Notes under the pieces: generated by a model
Seen by the model: the letters and a program-made list of their open reading frames with translations, nothing else
Told to the model about the DNA's origin: nothing
Databases searched by the model: none
Shown: one piece after another, positions 35,522-42,341 of the stretch
Position numbering within the stretch: the stretch's first letter is position 1
Layout: each line of letters starts with the position of its first letter
Assembly (NCBI RefSeq): GCF_038806765.1
Contig: NZ_CP152389.1
Span: 4,340,001 to 4,404,000 of the forward strand
Reading direction: 5' to 3'
From: Mucilaginibacter sp. CSA2-8R
GTDB lineage: Bacteria; Bacteroidota; Bacteroidia; Sphingobacteriales; Sphingobacteriaceae
DNA: 64,000 nt
Translations under genes and position numbers: made by a program

Positions 35522-35902
35522 TTACTTAACTTCAACTACTGCTCCAGCTTCTTCTAACGATTTTTTCAAAGATTCAGCTTCTTCTTTAGTTACACCAGTT
35601 TTAACTTCTTTTGGTGCACCGTCAACTAAGTCTTTTGCTTCTTTTAAGCCTAAGCCAGTTAAATCTTTTACTAATTTAACAACTGCTAATTTCTGACCGC
35701 CAGCTTCTTTTAAGATAACGTCAAATGCAGTTTGCTCAACAGCCGCAGCAGGTGCATCACCACCACCAGCAGGAGCAGCAACAGCTACAGCTGCAGCAGC
35801 AGGCTCAATACCATACTCGTCTTTTAAGATCTGAGCTAATTCGTTAACTTCTTTTACTGTTAAGTTTACTAACTGTTCAGCAAACGATTTTAAATCTGCC
35901 AT
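35522..35902 (-). CDS. rplL: 50S ribosomal protein L7/L12
   Basis: The 126-residue protein has the classic layout: N-terminal dimerisation helices (residues 1-35), an Ala/Gly-rich hinge (AAAAVAVAAPAGGGDAPAAA) and the C-terminal domain with EKTEFDVIL-like EQTAFDVILKEAGGQK and KLVKDLTGLGLKEAKDLVD. It forms the ribosome stalk that recruits translational GTPases, with L10 (rplJ) as its base, encoded 60 bases upstream. Confidence 0.98.
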   Translation of the reverse strand: MADLKSFAEQLVNLTVKEVNELAQILKDEYGIEPAAAAVAVAAPAGGGDAPAAAVEQTAFDVILKEAGGQKLAVVKLVKDLTGLGLKEAKDLVDGAPKEVKTGVTKEEAESLKKSLEEAGAVVEVK

Positions 35903-35962
35903 TTTATTTCTTTTTTTAACTTTGAATACTTTGTTCTAATATGCTTCCTTAAAGGTGGACGC

Positions 35963-36484
35963 TTAACCTTCTCTTTCTTGTAATGTTTTAACCAAACCTG
36001 CGATAGTAGTTCCGCCTGATTGCAGAGCAGAAAGTACATTTTTAGCAGGAGATTGCAGTAAGCCAATAATTTCGCCAACCAATTCTTCTTTCGATTTAAG
36101 CGTCAGCAACGCGTCTAACTGGCTATCGCCAACAAAGGCAGCCGAGTAAACGTAAGCGCTTTTTAAAACAGGCTTGTCGCCTTTTTTGCGTAAATCCTTT
36201 ATCAACTGAGCCGGAGCTTTAGCTGATTTTGAGAACAATATAGTTGATGTGCCTTTTAATGTATCGTACAAAGGAGCGAAATCACCGTCGGCAGCTTCTA
36301 AAGCTTTTTTGATCAAGCTGTTTTTTGCTACCTGCATTGTAATATTGGCATCGAAGCATTTGCGACGAATGTCGTTTACTTTAGCAACAGTTAAATCTGC
36401 AGTATCAGTAATATAGAAATTACCATACTCTTTGATCTGCTCGGTTAGAGCTTCAACCAGTTCGTATTTTTCTTCTTTATTCAT
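35963..36484 (-). CDS. rplJ: 50S ribosomal protein L10
   Basis: The 173-residue protein has the L10 N-terminal RNA-binding domain (KYELVEALTEQIKEY, KVNDIRRKCFDANITMQVAKNSL) and a C-terminal helix that binds L7/L12 dimers. It begins 2 bases after the rplA stop codon, so the two are translationally coupled. In other bacteria L10 represses its own operon by binding the leader. Confidence 0.97.
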   Translation of the reverse strand: MNKEEKYELVEALTEQIKEYGNFYITDTADLTVAKVNDIRRKCFDANITMQVAKNSLIKKALEAADGDFAPLYDTLKGTSTILFSKSAKAPAQLIKDLRKKGDKPVLKSAYVYSAAFVGDSQLDALLTLKSKEELVGEIIGLLQSPAKNVLSALQSGGTTIAGLVKTLQEREG

Positions 36485-36486
36485 GA

Positions 36487-37185
36487 TTAAATGCCTGTTA
36501 CTGTTTTGGTTTCAACTTCAATTCCTGGCGACATAGTTGAAGAAACATGAATGCTCTTAAAATATGTGCCCTTAGCTGCTGACGGTTTTAATTTTGAAAT
36601 GGTTTGCAAAACTTCCAAAGCATTTTCATAAATTTTGTCGGCAGGGAAAGATACTTTTCCTATTGAGGCATGGATGATACCGGTTTTGTCAACTTTAAAA
36701 TCGATTTTACCAGCTTTAACCTCAGTTACTGCTTTACCCACTTCTGGAGTTACAGTACCTGATTTAGGGTTTGGCATAAGGTTACGCGGACCTAAAATAC
36801 GGCCTAAACGTCCTACCTTAGCCATTACGCTTGGCATAGTGATGATAATGTCAACATCAGTCCATCCGCCTTCTATTTTAGCAATATAATCATCCAAACC
36901 TACATAATCTGCACCGGCGTCTTTTGCCTCTTGCTCCTTGTCAGGAGTACAAAGCACCAAAACGCGCACAGTTTTACCGGTTCCATGAGGTAAGGTTGCT
37001 ATACCACGCACCATTTGATTGGCTTTACGTGGGTCAACACCTAAACGTACGTCAATGTCAACAGATGCGTCAAACTTAGTTGTAGTTATTTCTTTAACTA
37101 AGTTAGTGGCATCCTGCAAGGAGTATGCTTTGTTAGCCTCAATTTTTGATAGTACTGCTTTTTGATTTTTTGTTAATCTAGCCAC
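36487..37185 (-). CDS. rplA: 50S ribosomal protein L1
   Basis: The 232-residue protein shows the L1 signature: VDIDVRLGVDPRKANQMVRG, LPHGTGKTVRVLVL and KVGRLGRILGPRNLMPNPKSGTV (in part). The start codon is GTG at 37185, giving MARLTKNQKAV, and no ATG is available upstream. It follows rplK by 28 bases and precedes rplJ by 2. L1 forms the mobile stalk near the ribosomal E site and often represses its own operon. Confidence 0.98.
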   Translation of the reverse strand: MARLTKNQKAVLSKIEANKAYSLQDATNLVKEITTTKFDASVDIDVRLGVDPRKANQMVRGIATLPHGTGKTVRVLVLCTPDKEQEAKDAGADYVGLDDYIAKIEGGWTDVDIIITMPSVMAKVGRLGRILGPRNLMPNPKSGTVTPEVGKAVTEVKAGKIDFKVDKTGIIHASIGKVSFPADKIYENALEVLQTISKLKPSAAKGTYFKSIHVSSTMSPGIEVETKTVTGI

Positions 37186-37213
37186 TGTCTTAAACTGATT
37201 TGTGTGTTAATTA

Positions 37214-37654
37214 TTAATTCCAGGGTGCTGTACCAGAAACGGTAATACCCATGCTGCGAGCAGTACCAGCCACCATTTTCATGGCCGATTCTACTGTGAA
37301 TGCGTTTAAGTCAGGCATTTTATCTTTAGCAATGGCTTCAACTTGCTCCCAATTTACATTGGCAACTTTTTTACGGTTAGGCTCAGCCGAACCGCCTTTT
37401 AAGCCAGAAGCCTCCAACAGCTGTATAGCAACCGGAGGAGTTTTAATGATAAAATCGAATGACTTATCGGTATACACAGTAATTACTACCGGCAACACTT
37501 TACCAGGTTTATCCTGAGTACGTGCATTGAATTGCTTGCAAAATTCCATAATGTTCACACCTTTCGCACCCAATGCAGGCCCAATTGGAGGTGATGGATT
37601 TGCAGCGCCACCCTTAACTTGTAGTTTTACTAACGCACCGACTTCTTTTGCCAT
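37214..37654 (-). CDS. rplK: 50S ribosomal protein L11
   Basis: The 146-residue protein has the L11 motifs VKLQVKGGAANPSPPIGPAL, GVNIMEFCKQFNA and, near the C terminus, GTARSMGITV. It organises the GTPase-associated centre of 23S rRNA. It is the first gene after the nusG terminator, so a promoter is expected in the 67 bases between; none with a perfect TAnnTTTG box is visible (TACATTGC is the nearest). Confidence 0.98.
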   Translation of the reverse strand: MAKEVGALVKLQVKGGAANPSPPIGPALGAKGVNIMEFCKQFNARTQDKPGKVLPVVITVYTDKSFDFIIKTPPVAIQLLEASGLKGGSAEPNRKKVANVNWEQVEAIAKDKMPDLNAFTVESAMKMVAGTARSMGITVSGTAPWN

Positions 37655-37721
37655 CTTTAATAAAATTTAATGTACTTAATGTTAGTAAGTTGGAAGCAAT
37701 GTAACATTTAAGTGCCGAACT

Positions 37722-37765
37722 AAAAAAAATTCGGCCCGCAAAGATATGAACTTTACGGGCCGAAT
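37722..37765 (-). terminator. Terminator between nusG and rplK
   Basis: A 15-bp stem with one mismatch (37729-37743 with 37751-37765) is followed on the minus strand by seven T residues (37728-37722). It splits secE-nusG from the rplKAJL-rpoBC block. Confidence 0.92.
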
Positions 37766-37782
37766 ACAAATTATTTTTAATA

Positions 37783-38325
37783 TTATTCTTTTTCTACCTG
37801 CATGTAGTTTAACTCTAAAGGAGTTCGGCGGCCGAAGATTTTCACCATCACTTTCAGCTTCTTCTTCTCCTCATTTACCTCTTCAATTACACCACTAAAG
37901 CCGTTGAACGGACCGTCCATTACTTTAACATTTTCGCCTACGTAATAAGGAACTGCAACCGTTTCGCCTTGCGCTGCCATCTCGTCGACCTTACCTAATA
38001 TACGGTTAACTTCTGCCTGCCGCAAAGGGATCGCATTACCTGCTTTATCTCCTAAAAAACCTATAACACTGTTGATGTTTTTGATGATATGCTCAAGCTC
38101 TCCGTCAAGAGCTGCTTCCATCATCACGTATCCAGGGAAATAATTACGCTCTTTGGCAATCTTCTTGCCATCGCGCATTTGATAATACTTTTCTGTTGGA
38201 ATTAATACCTGTGGAATAAGGTGCGAAATGCCTAAGCGGTTTACCTCAGCATCAATATACTGCTTTACTTTTTTTTCTTTACCGCTTACGGCTCTAACTA
38301 CATACCATTTTAACTGATCACTCAT
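37783..38325 (-). CDS. nusG: Transcription termination/antitermination factor NusG
   Basis: The 180-residue protein starts with the NGN domain (WYVVRAVSGKEKKVKQYI; PGYVMMEA) and ends with a KOW domain (VKVMDGPFNGFSGVIEEVNEEKKKLKVMV, in part). It binds RNA polymerase, reducing pausing and linking to ribosomes. secE lies 17 bases upstream; the strong terminator downstream makes secE-nusG a short unit. Confidence 0.97.
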   Translation of the reverse strand: MSDQLKWYVVRAVSGKEKKVKQYIDAEVNRLGISHLIPQVLIPTEKYYQMRDGKKIAKERNYFPGYVMMEAALDGELEHIIKNINSVIGFLGDKAGNAIPLRQAEVNRILGKVDEMAAQGETVAVPYYVGENVKVMDGPFNGFSGVIEEVNEEKKKLKVMVKIFGRRTPLELNYMQVEKE

Positions 38326-38342
38326 CTTTACTCGAAAATTAA

Positions 38343-38537
38343 TTAGGCAAGTGAACTGTAAAACTGTCTTAAAACGTAACCGATAACCTGATCCATACCA
38401 AAAATAACCAGAGCAATCATAATTGCAGCCACCAGCACCAACACCGCGCTGCTTTGAAGCTCGCGCCAGGTAGGCCAGGTTACCTTTTCGGTTAGCTCAA
38501 TATAAGATTCTTTGATATATTCAGTTACTGCTGACAT
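38343..38537 (-). CDS. secE: Preprotein translocase subunit SecE
   Basis: The 64-residue protein has the conserved cytoplasmic amphipathic part (TEYIKESYIELTEKVTWPTW) followed by one membrane helix (residues about 32-56), the minimal single-TM SecE. It stabilises SecY in the Sec channel. Encoded 20 bases after the tRNA-Trp gene, in the classic secE-nusG order. Confidence 0.96.
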   Translation of the reverse strand: MSAVTEYIKESYIELTEKVTWPTWRELQSSAVLVLVAAIMIALVIFGMDQVIGYVLRQFYSSLA

Positions 38538-38557
38538 TTGTTTAAACTACTTAGAAG

Positions 38558-38628
38558 CACGGGAACAAGGATTCGAACCCTGATCAAAGGTTTTGGAGAC
38601 CTCTATTCTACCGTTGAACTATTCCCGT
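38558..38628 (-). tRNA. tRNA-Trp (CCA anticodon)
   Basis: Acceptor ACGGGAA pairs with TTCCCGT, T8-A9 precedes a GTTC D-stem, anticodon loop CTCCAAA gives CCA, T-arm CAGGG-TTCGAAT-CCTTG. Discriminator G73, as in bacterial tRNA-Trp. The 3' CCA is not encoded. It lies between the tuf terminator and secE. Confidence 0.96.
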
Positions 38629-38646
38629 GTATGCTTTTAATTCTTA

Positions 38647-38682
38647 AAACAAAGTACCGGCACAAGGCCGAGTACTTTGTTT
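38647..38682 (-). terminator. tuf terminator
   Basis: Perfect 11-bp stem (AAACAAAGTAC, 38647-38657, complement 38672-38682) extended inside by a CGG/CCG pairing; followed on the minus strand by TTTT. It separates tuf from tRNA-Trp. A second GC-rich hairpin (CCGCC/GGCGG, about 38703-38719) lies closer to the tuf stop. Confidence 0.85.
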
Positions 38683-38731
38683 ATAAATTAACCTTACCTT
38701 TTGCCGCCTTTAGGGGGCGGTTGGCTTGGTC

Positions 38732-39919
38732 TTATTTTAAGATTTCAGTTACCTGACCTGCACCTACTGTACGACCACCTTCGCGGATAGCGAAACGTAA
38801 ACCTTTTTCCATCGCGATAGCGTTGATTAAAGATACTGTGATAGTAACGTTATCACCAGGCATAACCATTTCTACGCCTTCTGCTAACGAAATCTCACCA
38901 GTTACGTCAGTGGTACGGAAGTAAAACTGCGGACGGTATTTGTTGAAGAATGGAGTGTGACGGCCACCTTCTGCTTTTGATAATACGTAAACCTCTGCTT
39001 TGAAATCGGTGTGAGGAGTTACTGAACCTGGTTTACAGATAACCATACCACGACGGATATCGGTTTTCTCAATACCACGTAACAATAAACCTACGTTGTC
39101 ACCAGCTTCACCACGGTCAAGGATTTTGCGGAACATCTCAACACCAGTAACGGTTGATTTTAAGTTCTCAGCACCCATACCCAGGATATCTACTTGCTCA
39201 CCAGAGTTGATAACACCACGCTCAATACGGCCTGTAGCAACAGTACCACGACCGGTGATTGAGAATACGTCCTCAACTGGCATTAGGAAAGGAAGGTCAG
39301 TTAAACGTGGAGGAATTGGAATGTAGTTATCAACAGCATTCATCAAATCCATAATTTTTTCAACCCATTTCGGCTCGCCGTTCAAACCACCTAAGGCAGA
39401 ACCTTGAATTACCGGGATGTCATCACCAGGGAAGTCATAGAATGATAATAACTCACGGATTTCCATCTCAACAAGCTCTAATAACTCAGGATCGTCAACC
39501 ATGTCAACTTTGTTCATGAAAACAGTTAACGCTGGTACACCTACCTGACGAGCTAACAAGATGTGCTCACGAGTTTGAGGCATTGGGCCGTCTGTAGCAG
39601 CAACCACTAAGATTGCACCGTCCATTTGAGCAGCACCAGTAACCATGTTTTTCACATAATCGGCGTGACCTGGACAGTCAACGTGTGCATAGTGACGGTT
39701 TGCAGTCGAGTATTCAACGTGTGCAGTATTGATGGTGATACCACGTTCTTTTTCTTCTGGAGCAGAGTCGATAGAATCGAAAGAACGAGCTTCAGATAAA
39801 CCTGCATCAGCTAATACTTTTGTAATAGCGGCGGTAAGTGTTGTTTTACCGTGGTCAACGTGACCGATAGTACCGATGTTTAAGTGCGGCTTACTGCGGT
39901 CAAACTTTTCTTTTGCCAT
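38732..39919 (-). CDS. tuf: Elongation factor Tu
   Basis: The 395-residue GTPase has G1 GHVDHGKTTL, the switch I region RGITINTAHVEY, G3 DCPGHADYV, G4 NKVD and domain 2/3 signatures (GRGTVATGRIERG, CKPGSVTPH). It brings aminoacyl-tRNA to the ribosome. The gene is preceded by four tRNA genes on the same strand, the usual tRNA-tuf arrangement of Bacteroidota, and followed by a terminator and tRNA-Trp. Confidence 0.99.
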   Translation of the reverse strand: MAKEKFDRSKPHLNIGTIGHVDHGKTTLTAAITKVLADAGLSEARSFDSIDSAPEEKERGITINTAHVEYSTANRHYAHVDCPGHADYVKNMVTGAAQMDGAILVVAATDGPMPQTREHILLARQVGVPALTVFMNKVDMVDDPELLELVEMEIRELLSFYDFPGDDIPVIQGSALGGLNGEPKWVEKIMDLMNAVDNYIPIPPRLTDLPFLMPVEDVFSITGRGTVATGRIERGVINSGEQVDILGMGAENLKSTVTGVEMFRKILDRGEAGDNVGLLLRGIEKTDIRRGMVICKPGSVTPHTDFKAEVYVLSKAEGGRHTPFFNKYRPQFYFRTTDVTGEISLAEGVEMVMPGDNVTITVSLINAIAMEKGLRFAIREGGRTVGAGQVTEILK

Positions 39920-39974
39920 GATTTATAAATGTTTGTAGGTTAATTTATTCTTAATTGTCGTTTATTTAACGCCG

Positions 39975-40046
39975 AGCCAACGAAGGGATTTGAACCCTTG
40001 GCCTCTTCCTTACCAAGGAAGTGCTCTACCCCTGAGCTACGTCGGC
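39975..40046 (-). tRNA. tRNA-Thr (GGT anticodon)
   Basis: Acceptor GCCGACG pairs with CGTTGGC (one G-U pair); anticodon arm CTTCC-TTGGTAA-GGAAG gives GGT; T-arm AAGGG-TTCAAAT-CCCTT. 72 nt, CCA not encoded. Immediately upstream of tuf. Confidence 0.97.
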
Positions 40047-40107
40047 TTATTATCTTTTTACTCCAAATACAGCTTCATCACTTTAATGCAACCATACCTT
40101 GAAACTG

Positions 40108-40180
40108 AGCGGAAGACGAGGTTCGAACTCGCGACCTATAGCTTGGAAGGCTATCGCTCTACCAACTGAGCTACTTCCGC
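40108..40180 (-). tRNA. tRNA-Gly (TCC anticodon)
   Basis: Acceptor GCGGAAG/CTTCCGC, anticodon arm ATAGC-CTTCCAA-GCTAT (TCC), T-arm GCGAG-TTCGAAC-CTCGT. 73 nt, CCA not encoded. Confidence 0.97.
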
Positions 40181-40281
40181 AGTTTACACAAAGAGTGAAT
40201 TAGTGATTGAAGAAATAAGCGAATAAAGACTATTTAATCACTTGTTCACTCAATCAACAATTCACTCGTTGATTAATATTG

Positions 40282-40362
40282 TGGGGAGAGAAGGATTCGA
40301 ACCTTCGTAGCCGAAGCAGCGGATTTACAGTCCGCCCCATTTGACCGCTCTGGTATCTCCCC
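40282..40362 (-). tRNA. tRNA-Tyr (GTA anticodon)
   Basis: Class II tRNA with long variable arm (TGCTTCGGCTACG). Acceptor GGGGAGA/TCTCCCC, anticodon arm GCGGA-CTGTAAA-TCCGC (GTA), discriminator A. 81 nt, CCA not encoded. Confidence 0.97.
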
Positions 40363-40459
40363 AAGTTCTTACTTAATGTTTAAGGATGCAAACCTGCTTT
40401 TTTTGCCGGGGCAAATATACAGTTAAGTTTCATGCTTTTAACATTACCTGTTAAACTTG

Positions 40460-40532
<73 letters not shown>

Positions 40533-40592
40533 GTATTTAAGTATTTAAAGAACCATCCCTTTTCGTAGTTAATACCTCTCCGAAAGGGAATG

Positions 40593-40622
40593 CAAATATA
40601 CACACATTTACCACCGCGCAAA
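40593..40622 (-). promoter_or_regulatory. Promoter of the tRNA-tuf operon
   Basis: On the minus strand TTTG (40622-40619), 18 bases, then TATATTTG (40600-40593). This is close to the Bacteroidota consensus TTTG-N19-TAnnTTTG and is the best complete promoter in the window. An imperfect leader hairpin follows (about 40558-40588, CCCTTTTCG with CGAAAGGG). Confidence 0.75.
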
Positions 40623-40633
40623 ATATTTTTTAA

Positions 40634-40670
40634 AAAAAAATCAGCAGGTTTTTGACCTGCTGATTTTTTT
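40634..40670. terminator. hpf terminator, bidirectional
   Basis: Stem AAAAAAATCAGCAGGT (40634-40649) with its complement (40655-40670), five-base loop, so both strands carry a T-run. Lies 19 bases beyond the hpf stop and just upstream of the tRNA-tuf promoter. Confidence 0.9.
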
Positions 40671-40689
40671 AGTTTTATGTTGTTGATAA

Positions 40690-41040
40690 TCAGTATTCAT
40701 CCTCTTCTAACGCACCGGTTTCAACTTTTCGGGCTGCATCGGTTATTGCGTTTTGCTTCTGCTTATGCTTCTGTATTTGCTTACGCAGGCTTTCAACAGC
40801 CAGGTCGGCACCCTCTTCAAAGGTTTTGCACTGATGACTTGCAAATAGCTGATTACCCTTAATGAGCAGTCTTAACTCCGTTATTTTGTTGGCTTCCTCG
40901 CCTGTGTTTTCTAATCGCAAAAAAACGTCACCACTTGTAATACTATCGCTAAACTGTTCCAGTTTATTGGCTTTTTTCTGAATAAAGTCTATTAACTTCT
41001 TGTCTGCACTGAAATGAATCGCATGAACAGTAATTTTCAT
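40690..41040 (-). CDS. hpf: Ribosome hibernation-promoting factor, short form
   Basis: The protein is 116 residues from the ATG at 41040 (MKITVHAIHFSAD); an upstream frame of 21 codons has no support. It matches the HPF/YfiA (RaiA) fold: beta strand, helix KLIDFIQKKANKLEQF, strands GDVFLRLENTG and KITELRLLIKGNQLFAS, then helix EGADLAVESLRKQIQKHKQKQN. It lacks the C-terminal dimerisation domain of long HPF. It blocks the mRNA and tRNA sites of resting ribosomes. The start is decided by a perfect SD (AAGGAGG, 41046-41052) five bases before the ATG, which is rare in this phylum. The gene follows xerC by 13 bases. Confidence 0.94.
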   Translation of the reverse strand: MKITVHAIHFSADKKLIDFIQKKANKLEQFSDSITSGDVFLRLENTGEEANKITELRLLIKGNQLFASHQCKTFEEGADLAVESLRKQIQKHKQKQNAITDAARKVETGALEEDEY

Positions 41041-41045
41041 TTGTT

Positions 41046-41052
41046 CCTCCTT
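41046..41052 (-). promoter_or_regulatory. Strong Shine-Dalgarno sequence of hpf
   Basis: AAGGAGG on the minus strand, five bases (AACAA) before ATG. Bacteroidota ribosomes hide their anti-SD with bS21, bS6 and bS18, so a strong SD here suggests translation that responds to ribosome composition. Confidence 0.85.
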
Positions 41053-41053
41053 G

Positions 41054-41947
41054 TTAATTTGCCTTTGGATGGGCTTGTTTATAAATAGATTTAAGTCGTT
41101 CAACAGAATTATGAGTGTATACTTGCGTGGCGTTTAGGCTGGCGTGCCCCAACAGGTCTTTAATAGCATTAAGGTCGGCTCCCTTATTAAGCAGGCTGGT
41201 AGCAAAAGTATGCCGCAGCACATGCGGGCTTCGTTTTTGCTGGGTTGAGATATGTGTTAAATATTTCTGCACTATCAAGTATATCATCTTAGGATAAGCA
41301 TCGGCTCCTGTATTGGTAACGATCAACTTTAACGATTTGTTACCAAAAATTTCATTTTTTCTTAATCCAAGGTAATGTTGCAGCAGGTTACTTAGCTCTT
41401 TGTTTATTGGTACAATGCGTTGTTTGTTGCGCTTACCCAGCACTTTAACTACATTTTCCTGCACATTTAGGTCGGCATCGGTGATGCCTAATAATTCGGC
41501 CAGCCGTATACCGGTACCAAACAAAAACTCTACCACCAGCTTATCGCGCTGGCCGGCAAAGTCGGGAGCAAAAACTTCTTCATTATCCAGCAATCTTGAT
41601 AATCTATCTTCTTCTACCACTACCGGCAGCTGTCTGGCAATTTTCGGCGTTTGTATACGCGCCGTAGGCATTGCGGCTATATGCTGCCCTTGTAACAAAA
41701 ACCTAAAGTACTTGCGTAGTGTAGCCACTTTGCGGTTTATAGACCGGGCAGTTAATTGCTGATCCATCAATGACACCATCCAACTACGGATGTGTTGATG
41801 AGTAACCTCAGCAGGATGATTTACTGTAATTTCAGGGTCGTTCAGGAAAGCGTAGAATTGAGTCAGGTCAGACTCGTAAGCAGTAACGGTATGCGGCGAG
41901 TACCGCTTTTCGTATTTGATGTAGGATATAAACTGCTCTAAAAACAT
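41054..41947 (-). CDS. xerC: XerC/XerD-type tyrosine recombinase
   Basis: The 297-residue protein (ATG at 41947; a TTG 13 codons earlier is unlikely) has the N-terminal SAM-like core-binding domain (FISYIKYEKRYSPHTVTAYESDL) and the catalytic domain with Arg in GTGIRLAELLG, Lys in VLGKRNKQRIVP, HVLRHTFATSLLNKGA, GHASLNATQVYTH and the nucleophile Tyr in that last segment. It should resolve chromosome dimers at dif. xerC versus xerD cannot be decided by eye. Its start codon lies directly after the T-run of the rpsU terminator, and hpf follows 13 bases after its stop. Confidence 0.93.
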   Translation of the reverse strand: MFLEQFISYIKYEKRYSPHTVTAYESDLTQFYAFLNDPEITVNHPAEVTHQHIRSWMVSLMDQQLTARSINRKVATLRKYFRFLLQGQHIAAMPTARIQTPKIARQLPVVVEEDRLSRLLDNEEVFAPDFAGQRDKLVVEFLFGTGIRLAELLGITDADLNVQENVVKVLGKRNKQRIVPINKELSNLLQHYLGLRKNEIFGNKSLKLIVTNTGADAYPKMIYLIVQKYLTHISTQQKRSPHVLRHTFATSLLNKGADLNAIKDLLGHASLNATQVYTHNSVERLKSIYKQAHPKAN

Positions 41948-41948
41948 A

Positions 41949-41994
41949 AAAACTATTTGCACAAAGCCTGAAAAGGCAAAGTACAAATAGTTTT
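41949..41994 (-). terminator. rpsU terminator abutting the xerC start
   Basis: Perfect 11-bp outer stem (AAAACTATTTG, 41949-41959, complement 41984-41994) with a further GCC/GGC inner pairing; on the minus strand the stem runs into TTTTT followed at once by the xerC ATG. Confidence 0.8.
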
Positions 41995-42021
41995 AATATA
42001 TCAAAACAGGAACTGTGAAAA

Positions 42022-42213
42022 TTACACAGTCTCTATGTTCATGCCTTGTTTGTAGATGGCGTGCTTAACCACATTTCTGCGGGTAACTGATTTTTTCTCG
42101 TAAGCCTGGCGACTACGCAGTTCGCGTAAAACACCGGTTTTCTCAAATTTCTTTTTGAAACGTTTAAGGGCTTTATCTAATGATTCGCCGTCTTTTACAT
42201 TAATAATAATCAT
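42022..42213 (-). CDS. rpsU: 30S ribosomal protein S21
   Basis: The 63-residue basic protein starts MIIINVKDGESLDKALKRFKKK and continues EKTGVLRELRSRQAYEKKS, typical of bS21. In Bacteroidota bS21 helps cover the 16S anti-SD, and rpsU itself usually has a strong SD that lets it sense free anti-SD and autoregulate. Here AAAGGAGGT (42226-42234) is a perfect extended SD, 12 bases before the ATG, with a second AAGGA next to the ATG. It is followed by a terminator that runs into xerC. Confidence 0.97.
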   Translation of the reverse strand: MIIINVKDGESLDKALKRFKKKFEKTGVLRELRSRQAYEKKSVTRRNVVKHAIYKQGMNIETV

Positions 42214-42225
42214 ATCCTTCTAAAT

Positions 42226-42234
42226 ACCTCCTTT
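42226..42234 (-). promoter_or_regulatory. Extended Shine-Dalgarno sequence of rpsU
   Basis: AAAGGAGGT on the minus strand complements nine bases of the 16S 3' end. Spacing to the ATG (12 bases) is longer than usual. Autoregulation by bS21 is known for this phylum and inferred here. Confidence 0.85.
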
Positions 42235-42341
42235 CAGGAACTGCAAAGGTAGGAAATCTGCATTAATTATGTTAAGAATTGTCAAAAGTTTATTTTATTC
42301 AAAATGAAAGCATTAAATGCCCTGAAACAGGTTAGCTGGAG

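Noticed and set aside
41041..41103. Longer hpf start 21 codons upstream
   Set aside because: It would overlap the xerC end and ignores the perfect SD and the conserved MKITVHAI start.
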